Assembly: GCF_011397635.1 (NCBI RefSeq) | Contig: NC_064763.1 | Coordinates: 26,797,437 to 26,861,436, forward strand | Length of the DNA stretch: 64,000 nucleotides | Direction: 5' to 3' | Source of the DNA: Epinephelus fuscoguttatus | Taxonomy: Eukaryota; Chordata; Actinopteri; Perciformes; Serranidae | In this document: positions 13,501-25,500 of the stretch, one piece after another | Layout: the number at the start of each line of letters is the position of its first letter | How positions within the stretch are numbered: the stretch's first letter is position 1 | Notes under the pieces: model-generated | The model's input: the letters and a program-made list of their open reading frames with translations, nothing else | Database searches by the model: none | What the model was told of the DNA's origin: nothing | Made by a program: the position numbers and the translations under genes

Positions 13501-16500
13501 ATAGTCCAGTGGGTTTTAAACAAATAGGGTGGCATCGTCACCAAACAAGCTCAGCGAACATGCTGTTGTAAAACACTCCAATCCATCCACTAAGGAACAC
13601 ATTAACACACAAACCTGATGGTACCAGGTGGTTTTCCATTGGCAGAGATGCAAGTGGCCACCGGCGTCTTCAGATTAGATGATCGAGCCACCAGCGTTGG
13701 CGTGGACAGACTCATCTGAGTTGTTGGACGAACTGAGGGAATTATAACAAACACAAGCATGATAATATATTATAATGTTGAAATTATGACAGCCTGATCA
13801 AGGTGCTGGCAGGTAAGAGCTTTAACTTTGACACCACAGTAAATATGAATAGCAGTCACCTAATTAACAAATGAAGCTTTAGCCAAAGTTCAGTGAGGAG
13901 GACACTACTTTTTTAAGCTTAGGCTGTAACTTTCTTCCTCACCCTGCCATTCACTCCTTGCACACATGCTCACTATCTCTAGGTGTCATTGCCTGGGGCT
14001 GTCAATCGAGTCATCAGCTTTTCTACAGCTGATTCGCAATTAACCAATAGCACAGTGACACACTTTCTCTGTCAGCCTATCGTCTTACTTTCCTCATTTT
14101 AATTAGTTTTTTTACTGCCCGCAGTCTTTTCATGCTGCAGCCATGCACCTCCCCATCATCGCCTAGTCTTGTCGGATGCAGCCTCATTTTGCCTCATCAG
14201 TCATTAACCTTGTCATCAGCCACCTCCACCACTTCCTACACTCCATGGGGGAATTTATCTTGCTGCCATTCAGATGTTCCACGATCACAAATAATCTCCC
14301 TCCGGTGTCCAAGTGCTACAGACTTTTGTAGAATCTTACCAGTACAAATAATCTGCATTCAGATATGCACTCATATTCTGCATTAAACTTTATCTTTATT
14401 TCATTCTTCTGTCTCCTGATTGAGATCACCCATCAGGTTCTGTTTTACAAAATTGGCATGGCAACACCATTTTCTAAAAACAAGCTGGTGCCCTGGAAAT
14501 TTTACAAAATATCACTTCATCATTTATGATCTACAGGTAATGTTCATCCCATGCAACTAGGACTTAAAGTTGAAAACAAAGAGGGTGAAATACCTATTAA
14601 ATTCTTAAAAAACAACACTGAAGAAACTGTTTTTGTTCTAATTTTTTGGCATATATTGTCGAACAGGTGCACAAAATGTCCAGGGATGTGATCTGAAAGT
14701 GTTAAAAAGGCATTTTTAATCTCATGTCAACTTTGAATTCAAAATATTTCTGCATTCATTTAACTGTACATAATTTTTTTTGTGTATGACAGTTCATTCT
14801 TGACCTTGGAAACAGTAGTTTAATTAAAAAACGAGAATGCTGCTTGATCAGTGAGGACTACCAGTGTAACTATGTGTCAACCTCAAAAGGACTGTGAGTC
14901 ATTTTTGGAAATAAACTTATTTGCTTTAGAGTTAGATGAAAAGGTCAATGCCACTCTTGTGTATTTAACTTTAATAAAGCTAGAGTCAGGACAGTTATCT
15001 TGGTTTGGCAGTGGACTGGAAACGGGGAAACTGCTAGCCTGGTTCTGCCCAGAGGTAAAAAAAAAAAAAATGCTTATAAGCACCACAAACTCACTGACTG
15101 AAAGTTTATATCTCGTTTGTTTGATCCATACAAAGCTGAAATTTAAGTTTGCTTTAACGTCAGATTATGTGTCTCTACATTTACCATCCTCCTCCATATG
15201 TGACACTGACTATCAACCTGTCTTTTACTTGAGAATCAGATCGTCACCACTGTGTCTTACCATAGACGGTGAGGTTTACAGTGTTTTCTCGGTTCCCTGC
15301 AGGGAATGTGGTGTATTCACAAATGTAGGTGGACTCATCGGAGAGGCGGAGGGAGGAAAAGGTGATGGTGGTGTCCTCTAAAGTTGGAGTCCGCCGCCTC
15401 ACTGCTGCATTCTTGAAGGTGACACGGTCCCTGTAGGGTGGGGCCACGGACACACCCAGGGAGGGATTGGCGATCGCCACGTTCTGCTTAGTGCCATTCA
15501 CCAGCTTCTGCCATGTCACCTTATTGAGACAGAAGGATGGAGGAAAACACTGATTAGGTGAAGTGTAGAAGAACTCTGAAATGAACGACAGACATCTGAG
15601 TGATGATATTAATTGAGTAATATTGAGTGGGCAGTGGTTTTAGCCCATTTACTGTTTTACGTTATTAATTGCCATTTTCTGAGGCAAACCACAGGTTCTT
15701 AAATTGATTTCCTACAACACTGGCAGCCAGTGGTTTCCTTCATTACATTATGGGATGAAAATCAGCTCACAAGCCTGCATTCATTTTCTGTTAAGTGGCA
15801 ATGCATCGCTGAAATGAAAATTGCTTCCTGGACAGTGGGAAATCAGTCTGTTGGAAACAGAAGCCAATAATAAAAAATATTGATAATTGGCTGGAACAGG
15901 CTGAAATGCTGCTGGAATGTCCCGGGCATTGATTTTAAAAGAAAAACTGATTGTTTTAGAGCAGGGGTGTCAAACTCATTTAAATTCATGAGCCACACAC
16001 AGCTCAATGTCATCTCAGTGGGCCAGACCAGTAAAACCATTGCATAATAATCTATAACTAACAGCACCTCCATTTTTTCCTTTCTTTTAGTATAAAGAAG
16101 TACAAGTACATTTTGAAAATGTTTATCAATAATCATTTACAAATAAGGAAAAATTAGTGCAAAGATATGTCTCAGTTTTTCCACATCCAGTCAGTCTTCT
16201 CACATGCATGTCATTACACATGCATTTTCCCATAGATTTTCTCTCCTGTGCAGCAATATTGGCATCAACACATTGAGCTAAAGTGAAGGCTATAGAGGAA
16301 GCAGTTTAAAGGAGCAATAAGCGAAATTCATCATTTCTAGATTGAAGGAATTAAAAAATTGCTATGTGAAGAACTAGAGGTGTAATTTCATCTGGAGTAT
16401 AGCATGACCTCACACACCCTCTCTCTGTGTTGATCTCCAGCCCCTTGGCTGCACGTTCATGTACGTTCTTGTGAATCTCCCCCCCCAGCCCCAACCCTCC

Positions 16501-19500
16501 TCCTCCTATAAAAGGCTACAGCCAGTGAGCAATGGCAGCGCGTATTTTCAAAATGAAATGGCAGAGAGCGGAACGTCCACCTGAAGACGACCAGGATCCG
16601 ACATTACCTCTAAAGAAACAACGGTTGTTGGCGAAGAAGTTGTCGGATAAAGAAAGGGACAGAACTCGGATTACAATTGGCCTTGCATTTCCAAGGTGGA
16701 GAGCACTGCAAGAGCTAAAGGGGCTACAATCTGACTCGGAGCTAGCTCTTCTTCTCCTGGACAGGTACAACATAAAGTCAAATGTCTGTTTTAATTAGTG
16801 TTACAGTAACATTAGGCACATGTTGCTATGTCGATTCAATTAAATTTAATGTTACAATCGTAGCATGGGTTAATGTCCGGAGCTTGAGTTATTAGCGGCT
16901 CGGTCCCAGCAATGAGTCAGGCGTTTCGGTTGTGTTAGGTGAGTAGCCTGGCAGCCCAGCTAACATTTGCAATTAGCATTGTAAAATGTAGCCCGGCAGG
17001 CAGCCTGGAGGCTGTGTTTAGCTATTCCCCTGCGTACTTCAATGATGATGGTACCTGTAATAAATGTAATATATTTGCTGAAATGGAGGCAAGGCTCAGT
17101 GACTAGAAGAGCTGGTAGAAGCACTCCATAGCTGCAAGCTACTCCAGTAGCCGTAGAAGCTCTAGTGCTAACTCTGGGAGCTAACGCTAACATTCCTCTC
17201 TGACTAGTGCTAACGCTAATGTCCCCACGTTTAAGCAGGCTCCCGGAACGTTAGCATGGCAGCCGACTACTGCTAAGGCTAACGTCTCCACGTTAGAGCT
17301 CGCCGGAGCCGAGAAGCAGGCTCCCAGAACGTTAGCATGGCAGGCTTCTCGGCTCCGACTCACTGAGCCTGGTGGAGAAGTGTGGGGACATTAGCACTAA
17401 TGGGCTGCCATGCTAACGTTCCAACTCTTCTCCGTGAGACTGTGAGCCCGGCTCCCGGCTCAGTTGGAGCGTTAGCGTGGCAGCCGAGTAGTGCTAACGC
17501 TAACAGGAAAGCAGGGAAATAGCTAAACACAGCAGAGACCGAACTGCTAACTGCTAAACTAAGTTGGCTGTTTAGGTTTTATTTCCTCGCCCCTGTGGCG
17601 AGTGAATCTGCCTGCAGTGAAAGCGGGGGCTAACCGGTGCTTCCTCCTCATGCTCCACTTCACTCAGCTGCTAACACAGCCAGTTAGCCTCCGCTAGCGG
17701 CTCTCCGTTTGGATCCAACTGGAGCACCAAGCCCTGGTTTGTTATTCAGGTTAATGTGGGAAGAAGCAGCGGGTATATCGGGCAGCTGAGTGAAGCTGAG
17801 TGAAGCGGAGCCTGCGGAAGAAACACCGGGACCGTCTGGATGTGATAGTCCGTGGAGGTGCTGCGGTACTCGCCGGCACAGACAAGGCAAGTGGGGGGGG
17901 TGTTGGAGAGCAGAGGTTGAGGGAGGAGTGGCTCATGACACACTTAATTTTGCTCTACAGGCAGTGCACAACAGCGAACCTAGCGGTGAAACGATTTCGC
18001 TTATTGCTCCTTTAAGTTATCCCGTGCCTTACAAACCATTTACAAATAAAAAGTTTTGGCAGTGTATTGGCAATGTGGTTCCACTGATACTGTTTTAAGT
18101 TAGAAGTCTGATGTGGATTCTTTTGTAAAGATTTTGCAATTTTTTGCACAATGTTCAATTTCTTAACATCTGTCCACAATAAGTATTCATTGTTTTTTTC
18201 ACGGAACTGCATTTTACATAGAGCAGGCTACTCTCTGTTTAACTTACTCCTGAAACCTGGCACCTCTTAAGCCCAGAGTACACAGTGCGATTTTGGGCTG
18301 TCTCAGATGAAAGATGACCATCGTGAATGAAACGTGGCAATATCTTTGGTCATGGCTCTAAAACAGTGGTCCTGAGTCGCACAGTGAGAGAGGTTCAAGG
18401 ATGGCCATGGTCACAGTCTTGTGATCAAAGACAGCCTGGGATAAAATTCTAACAGTGTCAGAAATTTGGGATGACCATCTCACTGTGTGACTGCTGTTAC
18501 CACCTGCGTCTACTAACCAATAGCAACCAAAACCAACACTGGCGCTAACCAAAGCAAATAGCTGGATAGCAGCTCGCCATGGAGGCAAAAGGCGCAAACA
18601 GAAATGTGTGGGAATCCAGCAAAGAGGAAAACCTTGTGGAGCTGTGGCAGCAGAAATCTTGTCTGTAGCTATGATGTGTCCTCCAACTCTAAGTACGAAG
18701 CATGGGAGGAAATAGCAGCAGAGTTGCAACTACCTAGAAGCTAGCAAACACACACAGACACACCGCAGTATAATGTATAGGTTATTTAATAATGTGACCC
18801 TCTATGTTGTGCTTCACAGTTGGAGAAGTAATAAGCCGTGCAGCAACCTTGCACACTTAGTAGGGGAAGCTTGTATCATACGTCGTAGCCTGTGTTTCAG
18901 TAGGTGCTGTCATCGCACGGTCTGCGTACATCACCCTTGATGTCGTGCCCAGGTTTATTAGATCCATGTCGCACAGTGTAGCTGCACTAAACTCATAAGA
19001 TTGCTAGAATCTCACAGTCTGTAGGAGGCTTTAGATATCACAGGTGCATCAATATGAGGTGTGCAAAGTCATCCAGTGCACCAGACTGGACCATTTTGCA
19101 GGCCGGTTCTGGCCTGTGAGCCGTACCTGTGACACCCCTGAAGTTTATATTTTCAATTTGGACATTTTGTTTTGTATGTATCCTTTAAGTAAGCAAGAAT
19201 CGACAGTACATGTGAAATCTAGCCTCTGATTTTCTCATGCAGGCAGGCAGTCCAAAATGCATCTGATTGTAGTTAGATATCCTTTATTGATTCATGGATA
19301 AACCAGCGTCTTTCAACTAGAGAGTCTTCAACAGGGTACCTTGATGAAGTATCTTAATAATATTGTATCGTAGGGCCTTCAGGGTACCCTGATGAGGACT
19401 CTCTAGTCTTCGGCTCAAATGCATTTTTGGACTGAATCAGCTGGCCAGTCATTGTTTTTTTTTTTTATCTTTATATGACTATTTGCCCTATTCCTGAAGA

Positions 19501-22500
19501 GCACATGATTTATTTTAAATTAACTACACAGTGTCTTAACCCCATTCAGCACTCCCTATTTTTTCTTTAAGGTTATGTAGTTATCAGGTTGAGGTAAGAC
19601 ATGGTAATGTGCTCTAAAATAGCAGTCACTGTGAAGACTGTTGCAAATAGTTGCTTATTTATCAGGGTGGGAATCACCAGAGGCCCCATGATACAGTATT
19701 TTTAAGATACATAGGTCACGATACAATGTTATTGCGATTTTAAACATGTTAAAATACGCTGATTATTGCAATTTATTACCTTTGTTCAACTGTAAATTTT
19801 GTCCCAAAAGGAAAACTTCATCAACACCTGTTTTATCCAATAAGATAAAAGTTTTCAGTCTGTCCATCTCACTTCAGTCATTTACACTGCAGACAGTTGG
19901 ACCTCGTGGATGGAAGAGCAATTGATTTTATTATTCTAGTAGGCCACCAAAAGATGAATTTGTACTTGTGATATTAATAATTTATGTATTTTTATTTTGC
20001 AGATCGTACTCCGTGTGTTTATGCGGAAGGCCATACATCAGAATTTCTTGAGATGACTAAAGGTGTCCCCCAGGATTCCATCTTGGGGCCTGCTGAGTTT
20101 ACATTTGATTTTAAATGCTCAGAGAAAAAAGTTTCTCAAAATCTCGCTCACAGTTGCTTGATGATTTTAGCAAGCACTTAAGTACTTGGATATATGGATT
20201 GATAACAAGCTTTCATTTAATGTACAAATTGCTAGTTTAGTTAGGAAGCTTTAAGTGAAGATTAGCTTAAGTCTTGTTTTACTTTCAGTGCTACGAAAAA
20301 CCTTGTGGAAGCTACTTTTCTGTCTGTGACTGATTGTGTGGTCCAATATTTCCCTTGGCCAGGTCTCTCTTGTTAAAAAAGATTTTCAATCTCAGTGGGA
20401 CTTCCTGGTTAAATAAAGGTGAAATAAAAATAAATTAAATAAATATTTAATAAAAAAAATTGGTACTTGGTGCCTGTGTATTGATAAGATATTGCCACAG
20501 AATAATAATGCAATTCTAAGCTCTATTGTTTTTTCCCCAACCCCTATTATTTACACATCCAGCAGTTATGTAGTGACAATAGAATTCATTTGGAGTTGTG
20601 TTTTGGCCAACTCAAAAATGTAAATTCAACATTCACTATCTCTGTTTTGTTCTGTACTGAGAGAAATATCAGTCTATTTCGCTGCTAAATGTGTTGTGAA
20701 TATGAATGATATTATTTGTATTATACGTTTCAATCTGCATACTCCTGGATTTAACCCTCAGGTGGACTGACTGAGTACCTGGGAGATTTTGACAGGCGGG
20801 GAGCTGTTGATGAACCGACAGCGGAGATCCACCTTTGAGCCAACATACCCCGACTTCCCATCATCCATTTCCACAGTCTGCCCATGTATCCCTGGAGGAG
20901 AAACACAACAACGTAAAAATACTTTCACCCACGCCGGGCATTCACACACACAAAATACACACACGTTGGCAGCATCAGACTGGCAGACTGTGAGCACTTC
21001 ACAGTCAGCACAGCATGTTGAGCTGATCAAGAGAGCTGAGCTGTCAAAGGTGATACTGTTCAGCAGCGTGAGAGGTGCGCTGAGGTCAAAGGTTGGGGAT
21101 TAGAGTGAGGTATAAATAAGCACGATTTGTTTGGTTACTGTTCGCACTGACTTACTGATCCCTTTTAACAAATCCACGGCACCTACACCCACTTCCTGAG
21201 TGTACATAAGTCACGTGTGTGTGCTTGTGTCTGTCGGATACACTGTCAGTAAAATCATGTTTAATGTAGATGTGGTTCATAACAAATACATTAACTGTTA
21301 TTAATGATGCTGGATGAAGGGCAATGATGGTTGAACAAAACAGCTCAGGACAATGGCTGCTCGCTTTCTCATAAACACTTGGCTGCACAGTACGCACGCA
21401 CACGCACACGCACACGCACACACCTTTCATGTTAAATAGCTATCATTGTACCTCAAACGTCAGCCATCTTTGATTAACATATGAAAATCCTCATTCATTC
21501 ATTCATCTTCTAACCGCTTCATCCTCTTGAGGGTCGTGGGGGGGGCTGGAGCCTATCCCAGCTGACATCGGGCGAGAGGCAGGGTACACCCTGGACAGGT
21601 CGCCAGACTATCGCAGGGCTGACACATAGAGACAAACAACCATTAACGCTCACATTCACACCTACGGACAATTTAGAGTTACCAATTAACCTAGTCCCCA
21701 ATCTGCATGTCTTTGGACTGTGGGAGGAAGCCGGAGTGCCTGGAGAGAACCCACACTGACACAGGGAGAACATGCAAACTCCGCACAGAAGGGCTCCCAC
21801 GCCCGGGATCGAACCGGCAACCCTCTTGCTGTGAGGCGAGAGTGCTAACCACCACACCACCGTGCCACCCCATATGAAAATCCTTCCTATTAAAATGTCT
21901 TTATCATTAATAACTTTTCATTACGAAATCCTTTTAATTTTATTTTTATAGTCATATCTATATTAAAATAAAAGCTTATACATAAATAAGAAATAAAAGA
22001 AATGCATCCAGACGTGCCAAACTAAAAAAATATAAATTATGTTTACAACGTTCTTAATGTTTTTCAAGATATAAGTGTTTTCACTTTATGTATTTAAAAT
22101 GTAATTAGTCTAGATTACTTAGTGTGCATTTCTATTCATAGTGCAGTGATACTAAACTTAAATCTGGCTCGTTAGAGTGCAGGGTAGCCAGCCTACCATT
22201 TTTTTTAGGGATTTTTTATATTGGAACTGAATGTAAATAAGGTGGCAGAGTGCATAAAAAACTGTCAAAAAGAGCTACTTTCTATTTAAAAAAAAATCTG
22301 TTTATTTCCTTGTGCTACAAAAGCACATGGTTAGGCTTCAGGAAAAACACCATGGTATGACTCAACATTCATAAGGGAAGTGAACACCAGGCTCCTTGGT
22401 GAAAGTCCGGTGTTTGTTGCACCAGTCCACTACCCCACTGCCCGCCCTAATGAGACTTTCCAGCTCCTTAAATTACATTGTTATCCAGTAGCATTATACA

Positions 22501-25500
22501 CTGACGCTACCCGGCAACGTATCATACAACTGTGATAGGATGCCTTTTTCGTCAGTGTCTGACGCCGAAACCACTGACCAAGCGTAAGTATTTGACGACT
22601 TTGGAACAAGAATGGGTTGCAAAGTGAAGCAAGTTAAGTATCTCTGTTAAAGGGGAAAAATCATCACTTTCATCAAAACTTACCTTGAAACTTTTACTCG
22701 AAATCTGGTAAATTCTGACTTGTAATACAAAAATAAAAGTTCTGCAACATACAACCAACATACACGTTAACTTCCCAAACGAGATGATCATGTGATCTCT
22801 TTCTTTCCTACTGAGATCTATTTGGCTTCCTCTTTTGATAACACAATAAAAGCTCCTGAGTGGGCTTCCTGTCAGAGTCTCACAACACCTGGCTACAAGT
22901 ACAGGGTAATATGTATTTGTGACAAAGCAGCAAAATGTTGGTCACTCAATAAATGTCATTATGGAAACAGACTTTTCAAACATTCGGCTGGCAACTTTTA
23001 TCTTTCTCAAACATTTAACGCCACAAACCAGGCGACTGGAAATTTTACTACATGAATACAACTCTCAGTGAATGACAGTGTGAGTGTAACCCATATCTAG
23101 AGGTGATTTCCATTTTTGACATATTGTATTTAAAAAACAGATACAATGAGGTGCCGCAGTTCAAGGTTCATCATGTGGTCCAATATTTCCATGCTATTAA
23201 TGAAGGGATATTGATCGGTCCATCAGTGTTCTGGTTTAGTCTCCATCACAGAGGCAACCAATCAGGAACACCTCGGGCTGACAGCGCAGCGGTCAAAACT
23301 AAAGCTGGTCATCCCTCTGACAAGCTCCTCTTGTTAACCAGGAGTCATATTTTCACCCACAAACAGAATCTCAGCAGCCCAGTATTTCTGTCAGAGCTGT
23401 GTAGGAGCTTCCTCAAGAAATGTGCCAACATGTATTTTCCTGCTGGCTCACAATAAACAACAGCTGAATAATAGCTTCTTCTTGTGCCGCTCGGGAAAGG
23501 TTTCACCAAACAGTCATTACTGGCTGATTATATATAAGAAATACTGTAATGTGATATGTTCTCTTGAGATTTATTATCAAAAAGAAGCAAATAAATATTT
23601 TTAAAACATATGTATAATGTACATACTGAAGGTGTTTTTGTGGCAAGTTTTCAGAGGTTTGTGAAACACCCACTCTTGAGAACTGGGACAGATCATGTCC
23701 CACCAAAAAAAACAAAAACAAAAACAACAGCCTTAAAATAATAACATATCAACACACTAATTCTGTTTTTGGGGTGAAATATATATTTTTTAAATTATTT
23801 TTTATGAAATAAATATGGTTTATTAAATATTTTGGTCTGCTTTCTTGTCCCAGACAAGAATTCATAATTTAAAACAATTAAAAAATTTGTTCAAAGCCTA
23901 AAAAATGTAAAACTAACATTATATACTGATAACATTGGTGTCAAAATGTACTGTTATATTCATCTTTGTTTTAAAAAATATTTTTTATGAAAATGTTAGC
24001 CCATAAAAGTCTCAGATTTTTGTCAGCTCCATCAGATTTCATCATCATCATTTAATCAACCATAAAAGGAGTAAGCTATATCCCAAGGACTCCTGTCTCG
24101 CTTCCTGTTTGCCAAAAAGCAGGAATGCTGCTCAATAGCAATAAAACCCATCTGTTCAAACTCTCATACTCCGTCTGATCCTTGCACTGTCCATTGTATT
24201 TTATTGTTTGTTTTTATCCCTGTTTTTATGCACTTCTGTACTTTTGTAAGGTGACCTTGAGTGCCATGAAAGGCGCCCTTAAATAAAATGTATTATTATT
24301 ATTATTATTAATAGCTGGTCAGCTTTCTATTTTTTTCATAAACTAAATAAGAGTTATGGTTTGAAAATCAGTATTTTGATCAGCATTAAAAGAGCCCTTG
24401 GCAACTTGAAAAATAAAATGGCTACTCACTACGACTGCTGTGAAACTTTTTGGCCCGTTACAAGGTTTAAAAGTCAAGACTTTGACCCCTCCCAAATAAT
24501 AAGGGTTTGTCCCAATTCTCAAGAATAAACATAAACTTTATTTTCACAGAATGAAGTCAAACAGCACTGGGGTCAGTGCTAATTTCCTTCTGACATTTTA
24601 AATTTTGAACTCTCTTGTCAGTTCTTATTCTTGTTTTGTTTTCTCGCTGGGTATTGCTGGAATATTTTAAGTAAGCTGAAAGTTACTTGTAACATGACTT
24701 TTCCTCAGACTGCACTCCAATTGAAAATGTCCCAAAATGACATATGACTACATTAAAGTGATGGCCACGTAACCCAACGTGTTCCCATCTCAACCTGTCA
24801 AATATCCCCACTTTGTCTGTGACAAACGTACATCGGCAAAACACTTTGTATTTACATTTATTTCCTTGTGCAACAAAAGCATGTTGTTAAGTTTTCACAG
24901 GGGAAGTGATCAGCAGGCTCTTGGGTAGAAGTCTGGGGTTTGTTGGACCCATCCACCTACCCTCTCACCCCCCCTATAGGGACTTTCCAGGTCCCTATAT
25001 TATGTTGTCACTGCTGACATTTCAAACTGACACTGTCTACTAACTAAAGCTGCCTGGTGGCATATCATACCATCATGAAAAGTGCCTTTTTTGTCAGTGT
25101 CTGAATCCGAAATCACTGACAAAGCTGGGGGTATTTAACATGTTGGGAAGGAGCACAGGTTGGATAACCCTAACCCTAACAGAGGCCCAAGGTTTTGGAA
25201 AAGAGGAGGAAAGTATAAAATAAAAAAAAGTTGATAACTATGGCTCTGCTGCATCATCTTTGATCCAGCAATGTTATAGATGTGCAATCCTAAAACGAGT
25301 ACTGTACTGTGGAAGACTTAAAGAGATATGAGATATATGAGATCTGTCTGTACAACCAACAGTTACTCCACTGATTGGCTTAGACAAAGCTTAATATGCG
25401 GCGTGCCTCAGGGGTCATTGCTGGGTCCAATCCCGTTCTCTGTGTACCTTTTACCCCACCACATTTTTTCTTTATATATTTTACCAGTTATGCTGACAAC

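Larger units (their letters stand above)
15962..19140. mobile_element. hAT-like element hosting two nested DNA transposons
   Basis: It starts CAGGGGTGTCA and ends TGACACCCCTG, an exact 11-bp terminal inverted repeat of a type common in vertebrate hAT elements. Its own sequence is 15962-16309, 18012-18266 and 19034-19140. The remainder is a TTAA element (16310-18011) and a Harbinger-like element (18270-19030). The 8 bases on either side (TTTTAGAG and AAGTTTAT) do not match, so a target duplication is not visible. It lies in nectin1 intron 2. Confidence 0.7.

Noticed and set aside
15057-15381. 176-aa plus-strand ORF 14851-15381
   Set aside because: It runs antisense over the nectin1 V-domain exon and contains a poly-Lys from an A-run; a shadow.
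15962-19140. Composite region considered as one large autonomous transposon
   Set aside because: The inner sequences have their own ends and target sites, and no transposase core is recognisable.
25165-25180. Telomere-like TAACCC units
   Set aside because: Fewer than three units; too short to be an interstitial telomere and expected by chance in 64 kb.
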